Shown: positions 36,139-48,000, counted from the first letter of the stretch. The stretch: DNA of 64,000 nt from Sphingobacterium cavernae (GCF_008520265.1 NZ_VIQM01000018.1:17773-81772), one strand, 5' to 3'. Notes: generated by a model from the sequence alone, not told the origin. Numbers and translations: made by a program.

Positions 36139-36587
36139 GCTGTTATAACCTAATTTTTAAATATACACTTTTTATAAACTATGTTCTTCTGTATTGGACA
36201 CGTATTATGTGTGCGTGCGATAATACCGATTTGAACACCCGATAGCGTGGATATTTTATCTGTAAGGTAAACTTCTAATAATTTTACTATCCCTCAGTAA
36301 TTCAGATTAGCAGATAGATAACTCATCACACTTTTCATTTAGAGTATGTTTTACCATATTTATCTTTGTGTATAAAAGAACATATCTTATAGCTTGAACT
36401 TTTGTTTTCTATATCCTTAAGATGTGTTTTAAAGCTGAAATATTTTTTGTTTTTAGTTTACAAACTATCGATTGCACTTAGTTGTCACTTCTTTGAATTC
36501 GTAAATTTTTCTTGTTTTTAAAATATAGTTAACTATAGTGATAGGTTATTAGTAGCTTGAATTATTTACTACTAACTTATATAAACT
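36139..36587 (+). promoter_or_regulatory. 449-base leader of the fourth SusC operon with a -7 box
   Basis: No gene is seen here. TATCTTTG at 36361-36368 fits the Bacteroidota -7 consensus and would give a 5' untranslated region of about 210 bases. The GCGTTTT motif of the first locus is absent. A short GTGTGCGTGCG run at about 36210 has no known meaning. Confidence 0.4.
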
Positions 36588-39500
36588 ATGAAAAAAAAAT
36601 ACCTATTCAAAAGAATAATTCCTATTGGATTTTTAGGAATTTTTACAAGTAGTGGGATATTTGCCGCTCCCCTACATCTATCTGCCGCGACGAATTTGCG
36701 TATTATTATTCAAAACGAAATTTCTGGAAAAGTTGTAGATGCGCAGGGCAATCCTATTCCTAGTGTCACTATCTCAAGTTCAGATGGCAAATCCACAAGT
36801 ACATCAGTTAGTGGAGAATTTAAAATTCTAGCCAAAGTAGGAGATGTGTTGACACTTAAAAGTGTAGGCTTTCAGACGCAGCAATATACGATTAGGAACT
36901 CATCAGCAAACATTATACAATTGGTAGAAGATGTTGGTAATCTGGAAGAAGTTGTTATTGTAGGTTACGGAAGACAACGAAAGGGAAATCTAACGGGTGC
37001 GATATCTTCTGTCAATGCAGATCAGCTAAAAAATATTTCCCCATCCAATTTGTCTAATACTTTGGCTGGACGTGCGCCAGGTGTCAACGTTACCAATACT
37101 TCTGGTATGGCTGGAGCATCTTCCAGCTTACGTATTCGTGGTAGCTTTGCCGAGCCGCTATATGTTATTGATGGTATCGTTAGAGATAAAGCTGCATTCG
37201 ATGCTTTGGAAGCAAATGAAGTTGATCAAATGAGTTTTTTGAAAGATGCAGCAACTGCTGCTGTATATGGAACACGCGCTGGTAATGGTGTAGTGGTCGT
37301 AACTACTAAGAAAGGAACGATTCAAGCGCCTGTCTTTAATGTACAAAGTAATTATACTTTAGGTGCACCAACACAAACATTGCTGGCGGATATTACCACG
37401 GCTGCTGATGAATTGACATATCAAAATCGTGTATCTCAGTTTTTATGGGAACGTGGTGATCGATCAACACCTTGGGTGGCACCTAACACGCAAAAAGAAT
37501 TTGATTATTTTAAAGATAAGGTATATAGCGTCAATGATATGATTTGGCGTAATCCTTTTAGCCATAGACAATCCATTTCTTTGACCGGTGGTGGAGATAG
37601 AATAACTTATTACAATTTGTTAAGTTATAGAAAAGAGAATGGATCGTACAAATCATTAGAACATGAAAAGTTCAATTTGAGGAGTAATGTTAGTGCACGT
37701 GTGACTGATGATTTCAGTATTGATGTAAATATTGCAGCAAATCAAACTAACTCAAAACGTTTTTATTGGCCGTTTAGCACATCTGCTGCAGATGATGATT
37801 TTGATGTTTCAGATTTTTATCGTGTGACATTCAATTGGCCAAAAATGTATCCATTTTATCTAAATGCTGATGGATCACCAAGTAGCACGCCAACTGAATA
37901 TCCGGTGCAAACACCTATGGGCAGCTGGCAGGCCTGGAACGTGATTGATCAAGTGATTGGAAATCGTTACATAGACCGTAAAGTACGTCAAGTGAATCCG
38001 ATAATGACCTTAAATTATAAACTTGATAAGTTAGTAGAAGGTTTGTCTACGAAAGTAGTAGGAAGTTATGTGGCTGATGATTATATGCGTAAGAGATTCA
38101 TGACATTCCAAAAGAACTATACATTTACGTCTTTGGATGCCAGTGACAATAGATTTATTCCTGCACCCCCTACTGAAGATAAAATCAATATTTTTACATT
38201 TAGTCAAGCCCAGCCTTTCTTAGATTATACACCACAGCGAGAGTGGCAATACCAATTAAACTGGTTTTTAAACTATAATCGCACATTCAACAAACATTCA
38301 ATTGATGCCATGTTAGTTTATGAGCAATATAAATTTGGCGGCACATACGTTAACTCAAGAGCAGAGAATCCAATAGTAAGCTTAGATCAAATGTATATTT
38401 ATCCTACAGATCGTAATTTCAGATCAACTAATGCAAGCGAATCTGTAGATGCACGTCGTGGTGTTATTGGTCGTGCCAATTATAACTATTCAGATAAATA
38501 TATTGCAGAATTCTCATTCCGCTATGATGGTTCACCGTTATTTCCTGGTGACAAGCGTTGGGGCTTTTTCCCTTCCATGTCTGCAGCATGGCGTATTTCA
38601 GAAGAAAGCTTTTTCGAAAGTGCTAAAGGCTCATTTAATGACTTGAAGCTAAGAGCATCGTTCGGTACTACGGGTAATGATTTAAATGTCGGCGCGGTGA
38701 AGATTGCACAATTCTTATATCAGGAAAACTATGCGCCTTCAGGAGGATATATTTTTGGAGACCGCTACTACAATGGTGTAACTTATGGTTCTAATCCTAC
38801 GCAAAATCTTACATGGACAACTTCAAAAAGTTATAACCTAGGTCTAGACTTTGCAATGGCAAATAATCGTCTTTCTGGTAATATTGATGTTTTCAAAAGA
38901 GATGAGACAGATATTTTGGGTGGTAGAAATTTGATCGTTCCAGATAATTACGGTCGCACATTAGCGCCTGAAAATTATGCTGCTCGAAGTTATAAAGGTG
39001 GTGAATTTACGTTGGGATGGAATGATCGTGCAGGAGAATTTTCTTATGGTATAACAGCCAACATGGGTTATGCAGTCGATCAATGGAATATTTATGATGA
39101 AGAACCTTCATATGAATCAGGAAGAGAGCAGAATTTTAGATCAAGAATAGGTCGACCAGAGAACAGAATTATTGGTTTGGAAGCAGTAGATATAGTAAGA
39201 ACGCAGGCTCAATTGGATGATCTTATTGGCAAAGGCTTTAAAACGTATGGTCGTGATCCTTACTTAGGAATGATTTTGTATAAAGATGTTAAAGGTGCTA
39301 ATTATTCAGGTGGTCCTGACGGAAAAATCGATGATAATGATATGATGTTGTTATCAGAGAATAATACTCCGCGAATTAATTATGGATTAGGGTTAAATGC
39401 AAGTTGGAAAGGTTTATCTATTTCAGCTTTATTACAAGGTGTAATGGCTTACGATAGAATTATAAGTAATCAAGAAGGTGCAGGTATGCGTCAGCATGGT

Positions 39501-39854
39501 GGTTCATTCCGTCCATATTACCCAATATGGGCTGGTGATGTGTGGACTCCAGAAAATCCAAATGCTCAATATCCTCGCGTAGTAGGGTCAAATTGGCAAG
39601 AATCTGGTAGTGTAGCATCTACTTTCTGGATCAGAAATGGTGCTTACATGCGTTTGCGTGATTTTAATGTTTCATACGGGCTACCGCAATCTATTGCAAA
39701 TGCTATGAAAATAAAGAGCGTAAATGTATTCTTCAATGGAACTAATTTATTTGTGTTATCACCTATGACAGAGTTTCATGATCCGGAACAAAAGATGTAT
39801 GATTCCTACCCAGTGATGAAGACATTTACATTAGGTTTAGATGTTAAATTTTAA
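36588..39854 (+). CDS. SusC/RagA-like TonB-dependent outer-membrane transporter 4
   Basis: The 1088-residue product has a signal segment (MKKKYLFKRIIPIGFLGIFT to about residue 34), a carboxypeptidase-regulatory-like domain (EISGKVVDAQGNPIPSVTIS), the SusC box NLEEVVIVGYGRQRKGNLTG, plug (LYVIDGIVRDK, VDQMSFLKDAATAAVYGTRA) and a barrel ending KTFTLGLDVKF. Its stop codon TAA overlaps an ATG (TAATG) that precedes the susD start. No STN domain. It heads a second locus that lacks glycosidases; substrate unknown. Confidence 0.92.
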   Translation: MKKKYLFKRIIPIGFLGIFTSSGIFAAPLHLSAATNLRIIIQNEISGKVVDAQGNPIPSVTISSSDGKSTSTSVSGEFKILAKVGDVLTLKSVGFQTQQYTIRNSSANIIQLVEDVGNLEEVVIVGYGRQRKGNLTGAISSVNADQLKNISPSNLSNTLAGRAPGVNVTNTSGMAGASSSLRIRGSFAEPLYVIDGIVRDKAAFDALEANEVDQMSFLKDAATAAVYGTRAGNGVVVVTTKKGTIQAPVFNVQSNYTLGAPTQTLLADITTAADELTYQNRVSQFLWERGDRSTPWVAPNTQKEFDYFKDKVYSVNDMIWRNPFSHRQSISLTGGGDRITYYNLLSYRKENGSYKSLEHEKFNLRSNVSARVTDDFSIDVNIAANQTNSKRFYWPFSTSAADDDFDVSDFYRVTFNWPKMYPFYLNADGSPSSTPTEYPVQTPMGSWQAWNVIDQVIGNRYIDRKVRQVNPIMTLNYKLDKLVEGLSTKVVGSYVADDYMRKRFMTFQKNYTFTSLDASDNRFIPAPPTEDKINIFTFSQAQPFLDYTPQREWQYQLNWFLNYNRTFNKHSIDAMLVYEQYKFGGTYVNSRAENPIVSLDQMYIYPTDRNFRSTNASESVDARRGVIGRANYNYSDKYIAEFSFRYDGSPLFPGDKRWGFFPSMSAAWRISEESFFESAKGSFNDLKLRASFGTTGNDLNVGAVKIAQFLYQENYAPSGGYIFGDRYYNGVTYGSNPTQNLTWTTSKSYNLGLDFAMANNRLSGNIDVFKRDETDILGGRNLIVPDNYGRTLAPENYAARSYKGGEFTLGWNDRAGEFSYGITANMGYAVDQWNIYDEEPSYESGREQNFRSRIGRPENRIIGLEAVDIVRTQAQLDDLIGKGFKTYGRDPYLGMILYKDVKGANYSGGPDGKIDDNDMMLLSENNTPRINYGLGLNASWKGLSISALLQGVMAYDRIISNQEGAGMRQHGGSFRPYYPIWAGDVWTPENPNAQYPRVVGSNWQESGSVASTFWIRNGAYMRLRDFNVSYGLPQSIANAMKIKSVNVFFNGTNLFVLSPMTEFHDPEQKMYDSYPVMKTFTLGLDVKF

Positions 39855-39865
39855 TGATTATTACT

Positions 39866-41635
39866 ATGAAAAAGATATTATATCCTATACTAGCCCTAGC
39901 CTTAGCGACATCTTCCTGTAAGGATGTCCTTGATATTCCAAATTTAGGTTCATTGGATGAAGAAAGAGTATGGAATGACCCTAATTTAGTTAATGCTTAT
40001 TTAGCAAATCTATATCCATTATTCGGAAACTGGTCTGCAGGAGCAGATAACAATTCAGATCAATTGATAGGAATTAATTTTCCTCTAGATGCGGTGACGG
40101 TAAATAATTCCTCTTATAAAGCTTGGGATTATACAACTATAAGAAGAATAAACACGGCAATTCAGAATGTGAATGCAAGTACAGGTTTGTCTACAGAAGT
40201 CAAAAACAGTGTGCTTGGCCAAGCCCTATTTATGCGAGCATATATGTATTTTAATATGGTCAAATTTCACGGTGGTGTTCCCTACATCACTGAACCACAA
40301 GAGCTAAATAGTGAAGATTTAGAAACACCAAGAAATAGTACGAAAGAATGTTTTGAATTGATTGTTAAAGATTTAGATCAAGCTATATCCTTTCTTCCAT
40401 CAACTATTCAAAAAGGATCTACTGATTACGGCAAGGTAGATGGAAACTTTGCTGTAGCATTCAAAGCTAAAGTGTTGTTATACAAGGCGTCACCACAATA
40501 TAATCCTAATAATCCATATGGAAATGAATACTGGGCAGAAGCAAATGCAGCTAACAAAACAGCCTATGAACGGCTTATAGCGAATGGCTATAGTCTTACA
40601 CCAGATTATTATAATATAGCTTTACAAGAGAAAGGGCCTGAAGTAATCTTTGCTGTGATCAATACTTATCCCAATAAAGTTGCGAGTTACGACTATGGTG
40701 TTCGTCCGGGATCAGAAAGTAGAGGTACAGCAAGCTCAGTGCCTTCATGGGAATTCGTAAAATCTTTTCCTATGAAAGATGGTAAGCTTTATTCGGATCC
40801 TACAAGTGCATATTACAAAACTGATGCACAATTTTTACAATCATATTGGGAAGACCGAGATCCAAGATTTGAAAAATCAATTGTTTGGAATGGTAAAATT
40901 TATGAAGTTTCTGGTAAGATGGGCAAAAGACAATACACTTCCGTAGGTGTTGCGGCGGCATTAGACGATTTTGGAATTAATCCAAACGCACGTACACCAT
41001 CCGAAAACTTAAATCGCTATAGTGGTTTTTTTATCTTAAAGAATTCTAAACTTTCATTAAAACAAACTGAAGTAGAAACGCAATATGATGTAGATTACGT
41101 AGTGATGCGCTTGGCTGAAGTCATGCTGAATTATGCTGAAACTGCGAATGAAACTGGAGATTTGAATACAGCAAAAGATCTACTGAAGAAAATTCGGCAG
41201 CGTGCTGGTATTGATGCTGGATCAGATGGCAACTATGGTATCTCTGCTAATACTAAAGAAGGTATAAGAGACGCAATTCTAGCTGAAAGAAATATTGAAT
41301 TCTCCTTTGAAGGACACCGTTTCTGGGATTTAAGAAGATTGCGTAAGCTTGATGTACTGCACAATAAAACCAAATTTGGTGTAGAAGCAATTGCTATAAA
41401 TCCTGATGGTTCGGAAATGAATTTGGAACAGGCGGCTAATTTAGCGCGTAATTTTCAACTTGTTGAGAATCAGTTTAAATATATTCTATTGCAAGTCCCC
41501 CGTACTGGAGCGCAGGTAAATATTCTGCCTGACACATACTATTTCTTCCCTCTATCACAATCAGTATTGGATAAAAATTCAAAATTGGAGCAAAATAAAG
41601 ATTGGGGAGGAACATTCGATCCAACGATAAATTAG
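39866..41635 (+). CDS. RagB/SusD family nutrient-binding lipoprotein 4
   Basis: Of two in-frame ATG codons, 39866 gives the normal signal MKKILYPILALALATSSC; 39854 overlaps the SusC stop and adds MIIT. The 589-residue product (from 39866) is a classical RagB/SusD: CKDVLDIPNLGSLDEERVWN, the helices with LGQALFMRAYMYFNMVKFHG and the hallmark AERNIEFSFEGHRFWDLRRL. Partner of SusC4. A terminator follows. Confidence 0.92.
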   Translation: MKKILYPILALALATSSCKDVLDIPNLGSLDEERVWNDPNLVNAYLANLYPLFGNWSAGADNNSDQLIGINFPLDAVTVNNSSYKAWDYTTIRRINTAIQNVNASTGLSTEVKNSVLGQALFMRAYMYFNMVKFHGGVPYITEPQELNSEDLETPRNSTKECFELIVKDLDQAISFLPSTIQKGSTDYGKVDGNFAVAFKAKVLLYKASPQYNPNNPYGNEYWAEANAANKTAYERLIANGYSLTPDYYNIALQEKGPEVIFAVINTYPNKVASYDYGVRPGSESRGTASSVPSWEFVKSFPMKDGKLYSDPTSAYYKTDAQFLQSYWEDRDPRFEKSIVWNGKIYEVSGKMGKRQYTSVGVAAALDDFGINPNARTPSENLNRYSGFFILKNSKLSLKQTEVETQYDVDYVVMRLAEVMLNYAETANETGDLNTAKDLLKKIRQRAGIDAGSDGNYGISANTKEGIRDAILAERNIEFSFEGHRFWDLRRLRKLDVLHNKTKFGVEAIAINPDGSEMNLEQAANLARNFQLVENQFKYILLQVPRTGAQVNILPDTYYFFPLSQSVLDKNSKLEQNKDWGGTFDPTIN

Positions 41636-41656
41636 TCTCTGAAAAAGAGTTAAAGC

Positions 41657-41682
41657 AAAAGCATCAAGAAATTGGTGCTTTT
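41657..41682 (+). terminator. terminator of the SusCD4 operon
   Basis: AAAAGCATCAA/TTGGTGCTTTT forms an 11-bp stem with one G-T pair and a GAAA loop. It closely resembles the hairpin behind the tRNA cluster at 36113. Confidence 0.75.
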
Positions 41683-41901
41683 CATATTTATAGATAATTT
41701 GTAATATCTAACATGTATTTTATATTTTTTATAAATAAATAAGGCTATTTTAATAAATGCAAAACTTGTTAATATTATAGCATATTTGGATCACTAAATA
41801 ATTGTCTAAAGGAGTGCAGGCTATGCAGCATAGGTTATTTTGTCATTTTATATTTAATCTAATCTTAATATTACAATAATAAATAGTTTGTCTTTGAAAA
41901 A

Positions 41902-41909
41902 TACTTTTG
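41902..41909 (+). promoter_or_regulatory. -7 box TACTTTTG before the phosphoesterase gene
   Basis: TACTTTTG matches TAnnTTTG, 18 bases before the ATG at 41928. Candidate TTTG elements (41887, 41893) are closer than usual. The spacer from 41683 contains no gene. Confidence 0.45.
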
Positions 41910-41927
41910 CAGAAAGTATAACTATTT

Positions 41928-43493
41928 ATGAAATTTAAAATATTATTAGGGGGATGTATTTTAGCGATTAGTGTAGCTAATGCACAAGAAATTGCTAGGG
42001 GAACCGTATACCATGATGCAAATCAAAATGGTAAAAAAGATAGAACAGAATTAGGTATTTCGACTGTGTCCGTTAGTAATGGACATGATGTGGTACAGAC
42101 GAATTCTAACGGAGAATATGAAATTCCTGTTGGGAAAGATAACATGATCTTTGTTGTTAAACCAAGTGGTTTTGGCTTTCCACTAAATGACAAGAATTTG
42201 CCGCAATTCTATCATGCCCACAAGCCTCAGGGTGCCCCAAAGTTAAAATATACGACTTACTCACCTACAGGGAAATTACCAAAGCGTATTGACTTTCCGT
42301 TATATAAACAAGAAGAAAACAATAGTTTCAAAGCATTAGTATTCGGAGATCCACAAGCATACAATCTGGATGAAATTGCTTATTTCCAAAAAGGAATAAT
42401 TGATGATATTGAAGTTGCTAATGATATTGCATTTGGTATTAGCTTGGGTGACTTAGTAGGTGATGATTTAGTGTTGCATAAACCATATCAAGATGCTATT
42501 CAAAAAATTGGTAAACCTTGGTATAACGTCATTGGTAATCATGATATGAACTTTGATGTGAAATCAGATTCTTTGTCTGATGAGACGTTTGAGTATCATT
42601 TTGGGCCAGCGAATTATTCCTTCAATTATGGCAATGCCCATTTTATTGTTCTTGACAATATTATTTACCCTAATCCACGTACCGGTAAAGGTTATTTAGG
42701 TGGTTTTAGAAAAGATCAATTGGATTTTATTGAGAACAATTTGAAATTTGTACCAAAAGACAAGTTGATTGTTTTAAATTTTCATATCCCATTGGCGCAT
42801 ACAAATTCTGATGTATTTCGTAATGAAGATAGACAACGCCTTTTTGATATTTTAGCATCCTATAAATATACTGTTTCGATGTCTGCACACACACACTATC
42901 AACAACAAATTTTCTATGGAAAGGAAGATGGATGGCGACAAGAAATGCCACATCACGAGTATAATGTAGGGACAACATCGGGTGATTGGTATTCTGGAAC
43001 CTTTAATGCGCAAGGAGTTCCTAATTCTACAATGCGCGATGGTACACCAAGAGGGTATGCAATATTGAATGTCGAGGGTAACAAATACTCTTTCAACTAT
43101 AGGGTAGCGGGTGAAAGCAAAGATTATCAAATAAAAATCATTGCACCTAAAGTGATTGATAAGAAGCATATCAAAAGATATAAAATTACTGCAAACTTCT
43201 TCCTTGGTAAGAAAGGTGATAAAGTTCAATTCCGTATTGGAAATCAAGATTGGAAAGATATGTCTTATATAGAAGCTGTAGATCCTTCATATCAATATGA
43301 AGTTTTAAAATTTGATAATGCAGAAAACTACATTCAAGGTAGAAGACCATCGACTCCTGTTAATTCTTCGCATTTGTGGGAAGCTAAATTTCCAAATTCT
43401 TTAGAAGTAGGCAAACATCAAATTGAAGTTAGAGCTACAGATATGTATGGAAACACCCATCACCAATTGACTTCATTAGAAATCCTTAAATAA
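41928..43493 (+). CDS. exported three-domain calcineurin-like phosphoesterase (MetallophosN/C type)
   Basis: The 521-residue protein has signal peptide MKFKILLGGCILAISVANAQ. Residues about 20-110 form an SdrD/Ig-like N-terminal domain (GTVYHDANQNGKKDRTELGI). The phosphoesterase domain (about 130-360) has VFGDPQAY, SLGDLVGDD, IGNHDMNFD, NFHIPLAHTN and SAHTHYQQ, the full set of two-metal ligands. A C-terminal beta domain follows (about 380-521). This architecture is known in Bacteroidota SusCD loci; substrate is unknown. Its place between two SusCD pairs suggests release of phosphate or cleavage of a phosphodiester in an imported polymer (inference). Confidence 0.88.
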   Translation: MKFKILLGGCILAISVANAQEIARGTVYHDANQNGKKDRTELGISTVSVSNGHDVVQTNSNGEYEIPVGKDNMIFVVKPSGFGFPLNDKNLPQFYHAHKPQGAPKLKYTTYSPTGKLPKRIDFPLYKQEENNSFKALVFGDPQAYNLDEIAYFQKGIIDDIEVANDIAFGISLGDLVGDDLVLHKPYQDAIQKIGKPWYNVIGNHDMNFDVKSDSLSDETFEYHFGPANYSFNYGNAHFIVLDNIIYPNPRTGKGYLGGFRKDQLDFIENNLKFVPKDKLIVLNFHIPLAHTNSDVFRNEDRQRLFDILASYKYTVSMSAHTHYQQQIFYGKEDGWRQEMPHHEYNVGTTSGDWYSGTFNAQGVPNSTMRDGTPRGYAILNVEGNKYSFNYRVAGESKDYQIKIIAPKVIDKKHIKRYKITANFFLGKKGDKVQFRIGNQDWKDMSYIEAVDPSYQYEVLKFDNAENYIQGRRPSTPVNSSHLWEAKFPNSLEVGKHQIEVRATDMYGNTHHQLTSLEILK

Positions 43494-43519
43494 TTCATAA
43501 GTAATACGTTTCAATGTTT

Positions 43520-43547
43520 AGGATGGAATTTATATTCCATCCTTTTT
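43520..43547 (+). terminator. terminator after the phosphoesterase gene
   Basis: Perfect 10-bp stem AGGATGGAAT/ATTCCATCCT with a TTAT loop, then TTTTT. Confidence 0.85.
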
Positions 43548-43689
43548 GTGGTTAATCCATATTGTAAGGGATTTTGGACGGGTTAAATCAATTAATAGAA
43601 TGTTTTAATAACGACTACTTAATATTCACTAAACATAGTCTTTCTATCCTTGCAATAGAAAAAAACAAATTAATTTAACCCATTATTCC

Positions 43690-45039
43690 ATGAATCGCTA
43701 CCTATTGAAGGGCTGTATCATCAGTGCCTTAATTAGTTTTTCGAGCTGTGAAGATGAACGCAAATTCACAGCTGTTGAGTATGATCCAAATAAGGAAGTT
43801 AAGCTGACCTCATTCTTTCCTACGGAAGGAGGTGCACGCGATAAAATTTTGTTAGATGGTGAAAACTTTGGTCAAGACCCATCTAAAATAAAAGTCTATT
43901 TCAACAAGGCGCGAGCTACTGTCGTTTCATCAAGTGGAAACCGTATTTATGCAATTGTACCACGTTTACCGGGAGAGAATCCTTCTATTTCTGTTGTTGT
44001 AGGTTCTGATTCTGTAGTCTATGAAAATTCTTTCGTTTACAATACACAAGCTTTGGTAAGTACCGTCACTGGTAATGGCATCAAATCATTTACACCAGGT
44101 CCATTATCGGAAGCAACAGTTTATGGTAAATATTTAGAATTAGATCGTGAAGGAAATATTTTTATGTCTTGGCGAGATGGGAATACTGTAGGTAGCACCG
44201 TAGCAACATTCGGCGTTGCTCGTATCAATGAAGCACAAAATATTGTAACGCCACTAATTCAATCGCCTGCGACTGGAAGAGTTTTATATGCAAATGGACT
44301 AACTGTAGATCGCGCAACTGGTGTTGTGACCGCAGCGCACGAATCCGTACAAGAAGTTATGTTCACTTTTGATCCTAAAGAGGCTTGGTATCCACGTCAA
44401 CGTAATGCTAAATATTCTACTAGTGATTATGCATCTATTGTAGTGGCTGACCGCTATAAAAACTTTATAACATTCTCTCCTTGGGATGGGAATTTATATA
44501 CACGTTTTAGGGACGGTAAAGTCGCTCGGATAAATCCACAAACCTTAGAAGCGAAGATTGTACATCAAGGCCCTTACGGTTCTCAATATGGCCAAGCTAT
44601 CAACCCAGCAAAACCTTGGGAGCTGTATATCACGTTGCATTCTAACGCGAGTCCAATCGAATTTAGGCAAGGAATTATGGTCTTGGATCTAAGAGATCCG
44701 GATGGAACTGGTGGATTCAAAAGATTGAATGCGCCAGGAGGATCGGCTTTCAAAGATGGGCCAATTGAAGATGCACTTTTTAACCTTCCAAAAGACATTA
44801 AGTTTGACAATGATGGAAATATGTTTGTAGCGGATTATGGAAATCATGCGATACGTATGGTGTCACCTGACAGAATTGTTACGACTGTGGCAGGACAGCC
44901 AGGTAAAGCCGGATTTAAAGATGGAGGGCCTGCAGAATCACTTTTTAATCAACCTTGGGGTGTAGCTGTGAATGAATTGGGGCACATATACATTGCAGAT
45001 TGGAGTAATGCCAGAATCCGAAAATTAGTAATCGAATAA
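43690..45039 (+). CDS. IPT/TIG and NHL-repeat surface lipoprotein
   Basis: The 449-residue product starts MNRYLLKGCIISALISFSSC (lipobox). Residues about 35-115 form an IPT/TIG Ig-like domain (SFFPTEGGARDKILLDGENF). The rest is a propeller with clear NHL repeats near the end: PKDIKFDNDGNMFVADYGNH, AIRMVSPDRIVTTVAGQPG and FNQPWGVAVNELGHIYIADW. Lipid anchor plus propeller suggests a surface binding protein. It lies 16 bases before SusC5, so it heads that operon. A TATCCTTG sequence near 43646, one base off the -7 consensus, could be its promoter. Confidence 0.85.
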   Translation: MNRYLLKGCIISALISFSSCEDERKFTAVEYDPNKEVKLTSFFPTEGGARDKILLDGENFGQDPSKIKVYFNKARATVVSSSGNRIYAIVPRLPGENPSISVVVGSDSVVYENSFVYNTQALVSTVTGNGIKSFTPGPLSEATVYGKYLELDREGNIFMSWRDGNTVGSTVATFGVARINEAQNIVTPLIQSPATGRVLYANGLTVDRATGVVTAAHESVQEVMFTFDPKEAWYPRQRNAKYSTSDYASIVVADRYKNFITFSPWDGNLYTRFRDGKVARINPQTLEAKIVHQGPYGSQYGQAINPAKPWELYITLHSNASPIEFRQGIMVLDLRDPDGTGGFKRLNAPGGSAFKDGPIEDALFNLPKDIKFDNDGNMFVADYGNHAIRMVSPDRIVTTVAGQPGKAGFKDGGPAESLFNQPWGVAVNELGHIYIADWSNARIRKLVIE

Positions 45040-45055
45040 TTATCAACCTTTAGAA

Positions 45056-48000
45056 ATGAAAATCATACAAATAGTGTCCTTGCTGTTGTTCTGTGTAATA
45101 ATTACGCCAGCAGCTGCGCAGCAAGGGAAAGAAATCTCTATTGCAGGAAAAGTAATAGATGTCAACAATAATATATTACCAAACGTCTCAATATATATAA
45201 AAGACAAGCCTTCTTCGGGGCTTTCTACGGATAACTCGGGAAATTTTAAAATTAAAGCAATCTATGGAGATAAAGTGGTTTTCACTTCTGTAGGCTATAA
45301 GACCCAAGAGTTTGTCGCAGTAGTTGATACTTCAAATTTAGTGATTCAGCTCGATGAAGATAATGCGGAGATTGATGAAGTGGTGGTGGTTGGTCTAGGT
45401 AATGTGCAGCGTAAGATTAGTAATGTTGGAGCTATAACAACTGTTGATGTCAAAGATTTACAAAGTCCTGCACCTTCTATTACAAACCTTTTGGGTGGTC
45501 GAGCGGCAGGCGTTATTTCTATGCAAACGAGTGGCGAGCCAGGTAAGAACAATGCAGATTTCTGGGTGAGAGGTATAGGTACTTTTGGTGCTAATAACAG
45601 TGCGTTAGTATTGATTGATGGATTGGAAGGGAATTTAAATACATTGGATCCCGCGGATATTGAAAGTTTTTCGATTTTAAAAGATGCTTCTGCTACGGCG
45701 GTATATGGTGTTAGAGGTGCTAATGGAGTTGTTTTGGTTACTACAAAGCGCGGATTAGTAGACCGTATTCAATTAACAGCACGTGCTAATACAACTTTAT
45801 CGGCATTAAATCGATTGCCAAAATATTTGGATGCATACGATTATGCGAAATTGGCGAATGAAGCAAATGTAATTCGTGGCAATACACCTTTGTACAATGA
45901 GGTGGAAATGGGTATTATTAGAGATGGACTTGATCCAGATCTATACCCTAATGTCAATTGGCAAGAAGAAATATTAAACAAGAACTTTTGGTCTAACAGT
46001 TACTATGTGAGTGGTCGTGGTGGTTCGGAGGTTGCACGTTATTTCCTAAGCTTAGGAGGTAAAACTCAAACTGCAGCATATAAGGTAGATAAAAACTCTG
46101 TATATAGTTCTAATGTTGGTTTCAACTCTTACAATTATAGAATAAATTTAGATATAAATCTTACTAAGACAACGAAAGTTTTCTTGGGTTCTGATGGATT
46201 TTTATCAGCATTGTCTCAACCGGGACTAGCTAATACAGATTATATCTGGGGTGCACAATCAAGACTTACTCCATTGACTATTCCTACGCAATTTTCTAAT
46301 GGTTTATTGCCAGGTCGGGGTACAGGAGATCAATCTTCGCCTTATGTGATGATCAATAGAACAGGTAAAGCTCTGGATGAAGAATACAGAGGTAAAACCA
46401 CCTTGGCATTGAATCAAGATTTGTCGGGTGTGTTAGATGGCTTGAAGTTCAGAGTGCAAGGTGCGTATGATATTTACAGCTATTTCAACGAAAGACGTCG
46501 CGTGCAACCCGCATTGTATAATGCTTTGGGTAGAGCTGCTGACGGCTCATTAATCACAATCTTAACTGTGCCAGAGCAAAAAGCTTCTTACAATAAAGGT
46601 ACAAGACAATTCCGTAAGTACTTCTTGGAATCTGTAATCAATTACGATAAAGTATTCAATGAAGATCACCGTACTTCTGCATTAATATATTATTACATGA
46701 GTGATGCAAAAGACACGGAAGATGCTAAAAGCAATTTGGAAGCGATTCCATTGCGTTATCAAGGGGTGTCCAGCCGTTTCACTTACGGTTATAAAGACAC
46801 CTATTTATTGGATGCAAATTTTGGTTACACAGGTTCGGAAAACTTTCAGCCAGGTAGACAATATGGTTTCTTTCCATCTGTAGCATTAGGCTGGGTGCCA
46901 TCTAGCTATGAGTTTGTAAAAGAATCAGCACCATGGTTGGATTATTTCAAGATAAGAGCTTCGTATGGCTCGGTAGGTAACGACCGTATTTCGAGTATTC
47001 GTTTTCCTTATCTGACAAAAGTAAATCAAGGTAATTCAAATATCGGTGACGGTACTGATGTTTGGGGAATAGGTGGTATTGAAACTATCAATGAAACACG
47101 TATTGGTGCTGATAATTTAGCATGGGAAAGAGCGATTAAGACCAATATCGGTTTTGAAGGTAAATTATTCAATAATAAAGTTGATTTCGTGTTCGATATC
47201 TTCAAAGACATGCGTAATGGTATTTTTCAGCAGCGTGTGCAAGTTCCAGATTATGTAGGTGTAATATCTAATCCTTTCGCAAATGTTGGACGTATGCAAA
47301 GCTCGGGTGCCGACGGTAACATTTCTTACAAGGGTAGAATAACTTCGGATTTGGATTTCACTGTTCGTGGTAATTTTACGTACTCGAAGACTATGGTGAA
47401 GAATTGGGAGCAAGCATACTTAGAATATCCATATTTAGAGTACAACAACTTCCCTCACAATTCTATACGGGGTTTTCAGGCGATAGGGTTATTCAAAGAT
47501 GAAGATGATATAAAATACAGTGCGCAACAAACATTTGGTGCGGTAATGCCAGGTGACATCAAATATAAAGATGTCAATGGTGATGGTATGATTGACAATT
47601 TGGACAAAGTGCCATTGACACATAGCGATGAACTTCCATTGGTTATGTACGGATTCGGCGGTGAGTTTCGTTATAAAAAAATTTCACTGGGTGTATTATT
47701 TAAAGGCACAGGAAGTAGTCCATTTTTTTATGGAGGTATAGGTTACCGTCCTTTTTACGAGGGTGCGCTAGGTAATGTACTAGATATGGTTGCTGATCCT
47801 GCGAACCGATGGATTCCGATGGAATATGCAATGGCAAATGGTATTGATCCCTCCCTAGCAGAAAATCCAAATGCGAAATTCCCTCGTTTATCGTATGGAG
47901 GCAGTGCAAATAATAACCAAACTTCCACGTTCTGGCAAGGTGATGCAAAATACTTACGCTTGCAAGAAGTAACGGTGAGCTATAATGTAGATCCTAATTT

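Noticed and set aside
43690..45039. Two-component sensor (HTCS) because of the propeller repeats
   Set aside because: The propeller is NHL type behind an IPT domain and a lipid anchor; there is no transmembrane helix, kinase or AraC domain.
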